In this document: positions 12,488 through 19,936 of the stretch, one piece after another | Numbering within the stretch: the first letter of the stretch is position 1 | Layout: each line of letters begins with the position of its first letter | NCBI GenBank assembly: GCA_028456385.1 | Contig: JALNQF010000511.1 | Span: 1 to 25,364 of the forward strand | Direction: 5' to 3' | DNA from: Ophiosphaerella korrae | Taxonomy: Eukaryota > Ascomycota > Dothideomycetes > Pleosporales > Phaeosphaeriaceae | DNA: 25,364 bases | Program-made: the position numbers and the translations under genes | The notes under the pieces: generated by a model | What the model saw: the letters and a program-made list of their open reading frames with translations, nothing else | Database searches by the model: none | What the model was told of the DNA's origin: nothing

Positions 12488-12514
12488 AGGCCCTTATATA
12501 GCTATTACGAAAAA

Positions 12515-14433
12515 GCCTTTTTATTAAATTGCTATAACCTCCTTTAAATCTAACACCTCGTTACTCTTACCTAGTTCTAAGGACTTAACACCTACCTAGT
12601 ATTTATTTATACTAGGTTTTATTATTATTAGGATATAGTATACTATTAGTACTTATAGTATTTAGGCTTTATTAATCTATTATGTCTTTCTTACAAAGTA
12701 CTACTATTCTTACTATATAGGTATTTTTCTTACTATAACTATATATTACTTTATCTATTATTAGAATATTATAAACTTTATTACTTTAGGATTACGTTCT
12801 TTCTAGTCTTTAAACAATTCCTCTATACTTATAACTAGGAAGTATTTCTAAATAAACTACTATTGCTTATTTTATTCCTCTATTTCTATTATTATATAGC
12901 TATTATATCTATATATATTTAACTAAGTATACTCTATACCTCTTACGTTAGCTTATCTCTTATCTCCTTGTAGTCTTTTAGAAGAGACTATAGTAGTCTC
13001 TTTATCTAGTATTAGTTCTTTAGCCTAGATTAATAGGTTCTAGAGCTCTTCCCTTTCTAAGTCTTCTATTAGTAGGTCTATTATACGCGTTATTTCTTTA
13101 AGCTATACTTAAGTTCTACTTTTTTTTATTACTACTACTCTATTCTTCTATAAGAACTATCTTACTTTCTACTTACTAGAAAGATATTTATAGTTGCTAT
13201 TATTATAATAAAAAGTCTAATTAAGTATTATATACTATATTTCTCTACTCCTAGCTACTTTTTCTTAAGGTTTAGCTTATACTTTTAGTACTTCCTTCTT
13301 ATTCTCTATTATCTTTAACTATATTTCTTTTTTTAGGTCTTTACTTCTATAGTCTTTTATAAAGTATCTTAGTTTCTTATATTTATAGTATACTATATCT
13401 TTCTTCTATTTAGAATAGTAATCTTTTACGTAGTAGCCTTTCTTACTATACTTAAAGTACGTAAAGTCTTTATTTTTCTTTTTCTTCTTATCCTTATTAG
13501 TATTAAGGATTATAGGGTTCCTAGCGTCTTAATTTCTAGGTTATCCTCTATACTTATTCTTCTTCTATTCTTAAAGATTATTATTTATTTATATTACCTT
13601 TTATTTTAGAGCTTCTAGTATTTTTAGTTTTTCTATATAAATTATTTTATCTTAAATTTTTAAGTTTAGTCTTTGTTTAAATTATAATATTAAAGCTAAC
13701 TTATTCTATTCTATATTTTATAATAGTTATTTAAACTATAATATATATTTAGGAATACTCTTATATTATATAAGCTTCTTAAGCTTCTCTTTAGCTTATT
13801 AAGTAATATCTATATCTCTAAATACTACTCTTATTTGTTTAGTAAAGTATTTATAACTTCTAAAGATAGCTTTTGTTTTATCTTTCTATATTTCTAGAGT
13901 ATATATTATATAGTTTATCTAGTAAAGCTTAAACTATCTTATTATATCCTCTTTAAAGTATATTCTAATATATATTACTTTCTTATCTTCTCTATTAAAG
14001 TGTAGTACTTATATATTAATCTAGAGTTATACTAATACTATAAAGAGTTTTAGTTTTTCTCTTATTCTATTAAACTTTTTAAGTATAGGTATCTTAGGTA
14101 GTTTCTTTATTACACTTATCTCTAGTCTTTAGGTAATTTATTCTATCTAGTTTTATCCTACTATAATAGCTTTAATTTATACTTTGTTTTACTTTGTATA
14201 GTCCTATAGTTCCTTATTTTATGTTTCTAAAGTATTAATTACTATCTTTATATCTTCTTTCTCTAAGATTAAGTTATTTATGTAGTCCTTAATTACCTTC
14301 TATGTAGTGTTATCTAATTTATAACTACTTAGAGGTGCTTTACCTCCTTTCTTAGTTGTGCTTTCTACTATTGTGTTAGCTTAGACTGTGCGCTACTTAC
14401 GCTTCGCTTCTTCCAATGACTAAATTGGCAAGG
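12515..14433 (-). pseudogene. Second Gypsy copy, gag and start of pol, opposite strand, truncated
   Basis: Read on the minus strand from 14433 downward, this follows the leader, gag and beginning of pol of the 5416 copy. The leader matches the plus-strand copies after their LTRs. The two degraded zinc knuckles lie near 13430-13475 and 13365-13410 (CCHC cysteines turned to Tyr). Collinearity continues to about the equivalent of 7275 in the other element and then fades near 12515, so protease, RT and integrase are missing. The gag portion is strongly RIPed, whereas the leader next to the LTR (about 14390-14433) is not. The left boundary is my estimate. Confidence 0.82.
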
Positions 14434-14835
14434 TGTAACAGGGTCGCCTACTGTTAACTGCAAGTAACCCTTATAGTATATTAGTAGATTAGGAGGTAAT
14501 AACAAAAGCTTGTGTATTAATCAAGCAATGACTATGAACAATAGTTGATTTGTGTATGCAATGTCAAGTATTGGCGTTCTGGGTCAGAGATTGGATTGCC
14601 GATACCATCCTAATGATGCGCATTGCTATTGACTATATACTTGTATTGATCTGTTTGTGCAACCTTACAGATCATCCTGATCTGTTGCACGTGTTTACAG
14701 ATCACTCTGCATTACGTATTCAGGTTGTGGTTCGTTTCCCAATCCAGGTCGTTACCCCGCTCATCCCATGCTTCGTCAGCACTTGAGTCGGGACTGATTG
14801 GTTCCATCTCGATTTCTCTTGTTACGCCTGTAACA
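14434..14835 (-). repeat. LTR of the minus-strand Gypsy copy, not RIPed
   Basis: On the minus strand it starts TGTTACAGGCGTAACAAGAG and ends CCTGTTACA, 402 bp. The middle aligns with the three plus-strand LTRs (blocks around AGCAATGCGCAT and TTAGGATGGTATCGGCAAT). It retains abundant TpG and CpA, showing what the family looked like before RIP. The 78-codon ORF at 14550-14786 lies entirely inside this LTR and is not a gene. Confidence 0.85.
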
Positions 14836-15033
14836 ATAATATTATATAGTTGTAGTCTAAAGTAGGGCTAATGCGCTACACAGGCGTATAAAAGGCTCGA
14901 TGCTTGCGAAGAGAGTAAAGCAAGTATTATTCTCCCTTAGATACTAGTAGTACTATCGAATACTCTCTGTTATCCCTTCACTATCTCCTGTGGCCTACGG
15001 CAAGTACTATTGTCTTCTAGCTACCTCCTAACA
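14836..15033. repeat. 198-bp LTR-like dispersed repeat, copy A
   Basis: It is the same length as and collinear with 25066-25263. Both run from ATAATATTATATAGTTGTA to CTAACA or CTTAACA. A TATAAAAGG box sits about 50 bp in (14888-14896), which fits a small LTR promoter. Differences from copy B are mostly C/T and G/A transitions, in both directions, so each copy was hit separately by RIP-like mutation. It abuts the minus-strand Gypsy LTR on the left and a broken transposase on the right. It is probably a solo LTR of a family whose body is not in the window. Confidence 0.75.
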
Positions 15034-15474
15034 TATATGCTGTACTAGCTCGAACCAGCTACTTATAGCGCCTAAGTCCCTATATAAGGCTTGCTGCCTA
15101 TCGTATAGGCGATTAAAACGCGTTGTAAGACTATCTGTACGCTTAATAAAGTTGCGCGCCTAGTGGATACTAATAGGGCTGCCTCTACGCTGAGTAAGTA
15201 GCTTATTAGCTATCTTACACATAGTAGCTAGAGTTAGGGCAAAACTACGAGAATCTAGGTTGAGGATATAATTAACTATCACCTCCTCTTCTAGCTGGGT
15301 AAGCTTCTTTGATTTGGGCTGGCAATCACGTCTAGCAGGGATACCAGCGAGTCAGTTATTTAGCGTTGATTTAGGAACATTATATAAGAAAGCAGTAGTC
15401 CTAGAGCTATCTACTTGCTGATTTTCAATAGATGCAATAGCGAGCTGAATATCTGCTTCATTTGAAGACAATTG
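15034..15474 (-). pseudogene. pogo/Fot1-type transposase, N-terminal half, truncated
   Basis: The minus-strand frame gives about 145 residues typical of fungal pogo/Fot1 transposases. A psq-type helix-turn-helix (starting N-E-A-D-I-Q-L-A-I, including F-L-Y-N-V-P-K-S-T-L) is followed by a CENP-B-type DNA-binding domain (L-T-Q-L-E-E-E-V ... C-K-I-A-N-K-L-L). It ends at W-F-E-L-V-Q-H-I, the segment that normally leads into the DDE catalytic domain. There the 198-bp repeat begins, so the catalytic part is gone. Two in-frame stops are visible: TGA (15352-15354, Arg position) and TAG (15160-15162, Trp position). No Met start is obvious; the frame is open upstream to the terminal repeat. Family is confident; the gene is dead. 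Confidence 0.85.
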
Positions 15475-15508
15475 AGGTGCGTGGTGTGGAGCTATTACGC
15501 GTCAAGAT

Positions 15509-15576
15509 AGGATGGGTGCGCGGTGTTGGTGGGGTGGCCGACTCGCTTGTATGGCCGGCTCGCTTGTAAACCACGT
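15509..15576 (-). repeat. Terminal inverted repeat end of the pogo element with 17-bp tandem repeat
   Basis: Read inward on the minus strand the element begins ACGTGGTT at 15576. Two copies of a 17-mer follow (TACAAGCGAGCCGGCCA, then TACAAGCGAGTCGGCCA), then CCCCACCAA. The bases just outside (15577-15578) are TA, the expected target. The same layout is found in the MITE at 19707-19936. Confidence 0.7.
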
Positions 15577-15613
15577 TAAGTGGATATCTTGATAGTGTTT
15601 CATGTCATCTTTC

Positions 15614-15662
15614 ACATACGACCATAGGACGTTGACAACAAGTTCTCTTATCCGATCAGCCA
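15614..15662 (+). rRNA. 5S rRNA relic (5' half)
   Basis: The sequence opens ACATACGACCATAGG, the highly conserved start of ascomycete 5S rRNA. It continues with 5S-like spacing through GACAACA and TCCGATCAGCC. The second half (about 15663-15735) has only weak resemblance, and I cannot find the internal box C sequence (GGGTGGGTGACC-like) or the closing stem matching the start. It is therefore a truncated or decayed copy, not a functional gene. Dispersed 5S genes are normal in this fungal group. Confidence 0.7.
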
Positions 15663-16237
15663 GGTTTTGAGATACTGCTTACGGGTTATTTGCTGCAGTT
15701 GCTCTCTAAAAACAGTAGTCTGACCTTGTTGTTCCGAGGTTGAACCGGGCGCGTCCAGCAGTGCCGCCTACCCACCACAATCCTGTCCACGGCTTTTGGC
15801 GATCATTGAAGCAACAAGGCGTCCTCAGCCATGCGCATGCTCATGCGCCGCCGATACAGTAGCCCTCATCTGTACCTATCACTTCCCTCGTTCCTCATAG
15901 CTCCGCTCCTCTTCAGCTCCCAGCGATTCGCTCATCGCCCCCTTCTATTTTCCAACGACGACGGTTCCTGCCCCTTTCCAGTTGCTGTCTAGTATCAGAT
16001 AATAGGCTAGAAACGAGGTACATATTCTCTATTCGTCGGCGACTTGCAGGAGCGTGCAAAGGAAATGCAAGTCGCAACTAGTTCTCCTTCACTGAATGAG
16101 TGCATGACTCGGGCCTGCGCGACCCCGCAAAACCCGGCGGGCTTGCCACTTCCTCCCGCCAACAACGCCCTCACCAATTGGCGCCTCATCAAGCTCCGTC
16201 GTCTTAACCACCATGGCCTTTTAAACGTCCCGCCTCA
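15663..16237. other. Intergenic region upstream of the Zn2Cys6 gene
   Basis: It has normal base composition. Pyrimidine-rich stretches lie at 15890-15980 (CTCCGCTCCTCTTCAGCTCC), as in many fungal promoters. Overlapping frames on both strands at 16007-16271 show no recognisable domain and look like chance ORFs. No TATA box is evident. Confidence 0.4.
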
Positions 16238-16561
16238 ATGTCCAGCGCTGCGTCTACGTCTTCGCCTCTAGCATCAAAGAAGCAAAAACACGTCACCACG
16301 GCATGCCTCAACTGCCGCAAGCGTAAAATCAAGTGCGATGGTGCCGAGCCTTCATGTAGCAACTGCTCGCTATACTCGCAGCAATGCATCTACCAACTTG
16401 GAGTTGATAAGCGCAAAGTCTCTGTCAAGGATCGGCTCGCTGCTGTAGAGGCATATGCACAAGAGCTGGAGAGGTTACTCACGGCTGGTGGCATCCCTCT
16501 ACCTAGAAATGGGCAAGCGTCAGCAACTGCTATGTACTTCCAGCCATCTGCAGTAACCTAA
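16238..16561 (+). CDS. Short Zn2Cys6 DNA-binding protein, probably a truncated transcription factor
   Basis: The 107-residue frame has a complete fungal binuclear zinc cluster: Cys23, 26, 33, 40, 43 and 50 with spacing C-X2-C-X6-C-X6-C-X2-C-X6-C. The basic stretch R-K-R-K-I-K lies between the second and third cysteines. A linker and a short coiled-coil-like segment follow (residues 61-82), the part that dimerises in GAL4-type factors. Family members are usually 500-900 residues with a fungal-specific regulatory domain. Here translation stops at 107, and no frame for that domain is seen downstream. A possible GT at 16554 with CTAG at 16622 would add only about 11 codons. The start Met is the first in frame. 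It could be a live mini-regulator or a gene remnant; the zinc cluster is intact. Confidence 0.75.
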   Translation: MSSAASTSSPLASKKQKHVTTACLNCRKRKIKCDGAEPSCSNCSLYSQQCIYQLGVDKRKVSVKDRLAAVEAYAQELERLLTAGGIPLPRNGQASATAMYFQPSAVT

Positions 16562-17073
16562 GTCAAGTCAAATTGCTTCAATTTTCACGAACGCTGCCTA
16601 ATCGCGCGTTTTCAACAACCTAGAAAGGATGCCGGCGGGCTTGGGGATTGTGTTGGTGATCGCCTGAGCTACGTGTCCAACCCCCATCCGGGTGGACCGC
16701 TCAACAACCACCGCACAGAATTTCTAAGGGGCGTTGCCTATTAGCGTGTGTTCAGAAGTGCTGACCTATAATGGCGAACCGTGGTTCAGCAAATTAATAA
16801 GTTACATCGCGCATAAATCTTAGCGCGCTAAGCCTACCACCTACATCGCCGTCTGTTCTTACTTAAATGGTCCCCGCCCCCCTCATCCTCATAACAACCA
16901 TGCACCAAACACAACGTCATAGCGCAAGTCGAGGCAACCTCACAAACTAAACTCCCAGTTACCAAACAGGTACGCCCCAGGCGCCCCAGGTCCAGTCCTC
17001 TTTTCGCGGCCTTCCATCATCTGACTCCACTAGGCCCGTCCTTGACAAACGCACGCACACCTACCCGCCCGCC
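16562..17073. other. Intergenic region, no gene seen
   Basis: No domain-bearing frame is present on either strand. The right part (16900-17073) is C-rich and A/C-rich (CAACCTCACAAACTAAACTC), resembling a fungal 5' leader for the 17074 gene. A possible leader intron could start at CAG-GTACG (16970) but I cannot confirm an acceptor. Confidence 0.35.
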
Positions 17074-17499
17074 ATGTTCAACAACACCCTCGCAACTCTC
17101 AGACTCCTTTACGCGGGCCAGGTCCTTTCCGACCCACCGCGTCTCAATCCTCTCTACCTCTCCCTCGGCACCAACGCATACCGCATCCAATCGCAAACCC
17201 TGGGCATATCAGATCACTTCGGCATGTTCTCCGCCAGTCCCCCGCGACTCCAGGCTTACGAGGCGGGGAAGTTCTTGTTAATGGGCTTTGTCCTTCTGAT
17301 CCTCCTATTTTGGGCCTCATTCACTCTTGCAGTTTGCTGGGCCGCACGCATTAAGAACTTTTGGTGGATCGCGTTACTTTTTTCTGCTTTTATAGTGGGC
17401 ACAGCGGCTTGCTTGTGGGCGGCGTGCTGTCAGAGAACGGGACGCAGGGCGCCAGGATATGTCTGGAAGGATTGGAAGGTAGAAAGATGGACAGACTAA
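17074..17499 (+). CDS. Small predicted membrane protein, two transmembrane segments
   Basis: The 141-residue frame starts at CCGCCATGT, an acceptable fungal initiation context, and a C-rich leader precedes it. Residues 1-60 are mixed and polar. Two hydrophobic segments follow at about 67-89 (starting F-L-L-M-G-F) and 96-118 (starting F-W-W-I-A-L). They are separated by a short basic loop (A-R-I-K-N). The tail is basic and Trp-rich (R-T-G-R-R ... W-K-D-W). I do not recognise a family. Codon use is normal and there is no RIP bias, so it is a plausible expressed gene. Its neighbour at 17676 is also a tiny membrane protein on the same strand, 176 bp away. Confidence 0.6.
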   Translation: MFNNTLATLRLLYAGQVLSDPPRLNPLYLSLGTNAYRIQSQTLGISDHFGMFSASPPRLQAYEAGKFLLMGFVLLILLFWASFTLAVCWAARIKNFWWIALLFSAFIVGTAACLWAACCQRTGRRAPGYVWKDWKVERWTD

Positions 17500-17675
17500 G
17501 GAGGCAAGACTGCTTGGATCACGGAACGAATGTCTGAGATAGAGAATCTAGGTTGGGAGAAACACAAGAGCTGAAAATGAATTTGTGCTTATTTTCTGTC
17601 GACGCGTCTATCGGCGGGCGGCTTGCTTCTTCTTTTCTTTTCTCTTCACCCTGAATTGACTTCACATTTACGGTT

Positions 17676-17931
17676 ATGTCGCTCCTCTCTTCCTTGGTCC
17701 CTATGGACCTAAAGCATCTCCTTTTCCAATATGTTGTCCCGCTGCTGCTTGGATGGTTCATACGCTGGGGTTACCGCAAGATGACCGGCATCGTCAATCT
17801 TCACGGTATGTTCCTTGAACCTTTCTAGGATGCAGCTGACAGATTCCTCAGAAGCGGATAACCTCGAGTTTCTGGGCGTGTACGCCACTGGGATTTTGAG
17901 CTATGCCATCACGAACTTGATCGCTCTCTAG
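17676..17931 (+). CDS. Two-exon small membrane protein (69 residues)
   Basis: Exon 1 is 17676-17805 and exon 2 is 17852-17931. The 46-bp intron (17806-17851) has GTATGT at the donor, CTGAC as branch site at 17836-17840 and a CAG acceptor, all canonical for filamentous fungi. It falls after the first base of codon 44, and splicing keeps the frame to TAG at 17929-17931. The protein starts M-S-L-L-S-S and has a hydrophobic segment at about 14-30 (Y-V-V-P-L-L-L-G-W-F-I). A short basic, polar middle follows, then a hydrophobic C-terminus (G-I-L-S-Y-A-I-T-N-L-I-A-L). No family is recognised. Each exon alone is too short to stand out. An alternative is a 3'-truncated remnant of a longer protein, since the hydrophobic end runs into the stop. 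Confidence 0.6.
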
Positions 17932-18543
17932 TGGGAGTGGATCAACTAAGCTCACAGGCAGACCCCAACTGATGACGCATCTCGTGCTGCCGAGGAAGAG
18001 GTTCCCTAGATGCCTGTAACGGGCAGAAGGGGCAAGCTGCTTGGTAAGCCTGCAGTGCATGCCAAGTCGGCTTGAGTGGATCAGAGTCAGGGAGAGGAGC
18101 ATGTATTCGCGGGCCGGCCCCGTTTGAGTACTTACCAGTCACAACGGGAGCTCTAACCTGGAGAGGCGCCCCATCTTTGCTTGCCTGTCATGGGTCAAGC
18201 TGCCTGTAACGGGCCGGGGTTTTTCTTCCACAAGAAATCTTTTGATTTCTAGGAAGCTGTGGGGTCTGGGGGCGTTCGTGAGGTCTGGGGGCTTTCATCG
18301 TGGATTCTGGGGGCTTTCTTCATCGCGGGGTCCGGGGGCATTCAACATTGTGTGATCTGGGGGCCATTTTGTCATCTGCCGCTAGCGGGTCCAAGAGGGC
18401 GCCTGAAATGTCGCTTAACTGCTACCTTTCTATTGCTATGACTGTTGTCAATCAAGACTGGACTAACTGCTTCCGTAGTGTTAATCGGCGGTGGCACTTA
18501 GGTAGCCTCACATATCGTATACAACTCGCTTTCTGACTCCCCA
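17932..18543. other. Non-coding stretch with direct repeats
   Basis: It contains a 14-bp direct repeat TGCCTGTAACGGGC at 18011-18024 and 18201-18214, with CAAGCTGC near both copies. The G-run array at 18265-18364 follows. Short frames on both strands overlap each other and show no domain. Confidence 0.5.
18265..18364 (+). repeat. Array of five TCTGGGGGC motifs
   Basis: Copies start at 18265, 18284, 18306, 18331 (TCCGGGGGC) and 18356. Starts are spaced 19, 22, 25 and 25 bases apart, with T/C-rich spacers containing TTC. Each interval is one base over a multiple of three, so successive copies fall in different reading frames, arguing against coding. Five G5 runs on one strand could stack as a quadruplex, although the loops are long. 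Confidence 0.65.
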
Positions 18544-18849
18544 TTGCATACCACCGCTCCTCGCGTTGCACCTACCCAGCTGACTGACCAAGAAACTCAC
18601 ACACCACTCACAGAACACACAAAACATAAGTACCAAAGTCCACATTCATTCAAGAATCTATTCATGTCGCATCCCATGCTCATCTATGTATGCCATGCCG
18701 CCACCGTGACAATTTGTTGCTCATGCAAGCGCGTTACCTCCATTCCGCCCCATCTACTTGCAACTCATCTGACACACTGCGGGACATCTAAAATCCGGCT
18801 TTGGATTAGGAGCAGGCCTGAGGTTCTAGAGGCCCTAGCGCTTATTTAA
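18544..18849 (+). CDS. Uncertain ORF with a CxxC...HxxH zinc-finger-like segment
   Basis: The 101-codon frame has an internal Met at 18664 (M-S-H-P-M-L-I-Y-V) that may be the better start. After it comes I-C-C-S-C-K-R, then H-L-L-A-T-H-L-T-H-C about ten residues later. This pattern loosely resembles the C2H2-like N-terminal finger of fungal OrsD-type (DUF3505) proteins. Beyond the TAA at 18847-18849 the same frame stays open for about 53 more codons to 19011, so this may be the decayed start of a longer gene. The family call is a guess; the conserved-looking finger is the only evidence. Confidence 0.3.
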   Translation: MHTTAPRVAPTQLTDQETHTPLTEHTKHKYQSPHSFKNLFMSHPMLIYVCHAATVTICCSCKRVTSIPPHLLATHLTHCGTSKIRLWIRSRPEVLEALALI

Positions 18850-19706
18850 AGACAAACGACCGCGTCTGCTATTGAAACTGCGAAACTACAATTAGCTTCT
18901 GACACAGCTGTCGTACAACATCGTGATGTGATACGACAGCTGACTACATGTACTTTGGTGGCTTCGACAACGTCTATTACGTCGCCCTTAAGCCCTGCAG
19001 ACTGCTGTTGATCCCTTTGCTGACCGTACAAACCCGCTCAAACTGAATGTGCTTCCCGGGCACACCATGACCGAGACACATACTGAGCGGCGGCCGGATG
19101 CCTAGCAACAGCTTCGTGCATGGAGCACTGCAATCATTAGCGCCGCAGAGAGATGCTCATGTTTGACCCGTACCTCCCGCAGGGAGCTTGGGTTGTAGAA
19201 AGCTCGCGAGGGCTGGGTAAGGTAGAGCAGAGAGGCAGGATGAAAAGTAATGTAGAACTGACTACCAGGTTCCGGGCCGTTTTTATCCGAAATCGTATCT
19301 TATGGTGGCTGTGCTTGGCAAGACGCCACACCATCTGTGGCTGCGTTCCGTCCTCTTCTCCTCATCAGCATAACATCGCCTCTGGCGCAAGGGTCTGTCC
19401 AGAGCGAGTCGACCGTCCTCCTTGCTAGCGTGATCGAGGCGTTCGTCTGCCTCTGGCCAGACTCAGGTGGCAAATATTTAACACGTAATTCTGCACGTGG
19501 ACATCTTATTACTTGATCTTGCGCATGCCTCGGTGCGGGTCGGCCATCCTCCATGTTTGCAGTGGCAAGTTGAAGTTATACAGAAATTTGCTTCACCTGG
19601 ACACTTAATCCGATTGGCTTGCGGCCAAGGCAGCTAACAATCGGAACAAAGAGGGCACATAATCTATTGGAAGGAGCGAAGTGGGAAGCACACTGGAAAC
19701 ACTGTA
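18850..19706. other. Region without a recognised gene
   Basis: It holds a hairpin at 18905-18942 and a 91-codon plus-strand frame at 19153-19428 with no recognisable domain, overlapped by minus-strand frames. I see no splice-supported model. Base composition is normal and there is no RIP signature. Confidence 0.35.
18905..18942. repeat. Inverted repeat, 11-bp arms
   Basis: CAGCTGTCGTA at 18905-18915 pairs with TACGACAGCTG at 18932-18942. The 16-base loop contains a smaller inverted pair (ACATC / GATGT), so a long stem-loop can form. It may be a decayed element end or a protein-binding site. Confidence 0.7.
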
Positions 19707-19936
19707 ACGTGTTCCACCACTAACCGGGCCACACCAGTAACCGGGCCACCCCACCAAGACACATGACGCACCTCTTATCCCATCAAAAATGCCACAACAC
19801 CAGCTGCCTGGAGACTCTCAGAGAGAAGGCAGAAATCTTCTTGCTACTTAAGCGCTTCAATCAAGACAGCTTAAAAACTAACCTAAAGCTGCGTCGCGCG
19901 TCTGGGTGGGGTGGCCCGGTTACTGGTGGAACACGT
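19707..19936. mobile_element. pogo-type MITE, 230 bp, with TA target duplication
   Basis: Terminal inverted repeats begin ACGTGTTCCACCA at both ends and extend about 48 bp with few mismatches. TA flanks both sides (19705-19706 and 19937-19938). The left end carries two tandem 17-mers (CACCACTAACCGGGCCA, CACCAGTAACCGGGCCA) and the right end only one. CCCCACC follows in both. The end layout matches the pogo relic at 15509-15576. The interior (about 19775-19885) can be read as a fragment resembling the transposase N-terminus (A-E-I-F-L-L-L-K), so it is likely an internally deleted pogo copy. It needs a transposase in trans to move. Confidence 0.85.

Noticed and set aside
14550..14786. 78-codon plus-strand ORF
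   Set aside because: It falls wholly inside the unmutated LTR of the minus-strand Gypsy copy; its sequence is LTR, collinear with three other LTRs.
14836..14840. ATAAT as target duplication of the minus-strand Gypsy copy
   Set aside because: The other end of that element is missing, so a matching copy cannot be shown.
16007..16389. Overlapping ORFs on both strands around the Zn2Cys6 start
   Set aside because: No domain in any of them; they overlap the upstream region and the zinc-cluster frame, which has a full set of spaced cysteines.
16554..16622. Possible intron at the end of the Zn2Cys6 frame
   Set aside because: GTAACC with CTAAT and CTAG could splice, but exon 2 would reach a stop after about 11 codons and adds no regulatory domain.
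17519..17761. 80-codon minus-strand ORF
   Set aside because: It overlaps the spliced 17676 gene, which has canonical donor, branch and acceptor sites; the minus frame has no feature.
18259..18536. Two overlapping plus-strand ORFs across the G-run array
   Set aside because: The repeat units fall in successive reading frames, so coding is unlikely; the apparent Trp-Gly-Leu repetition comes from the array.
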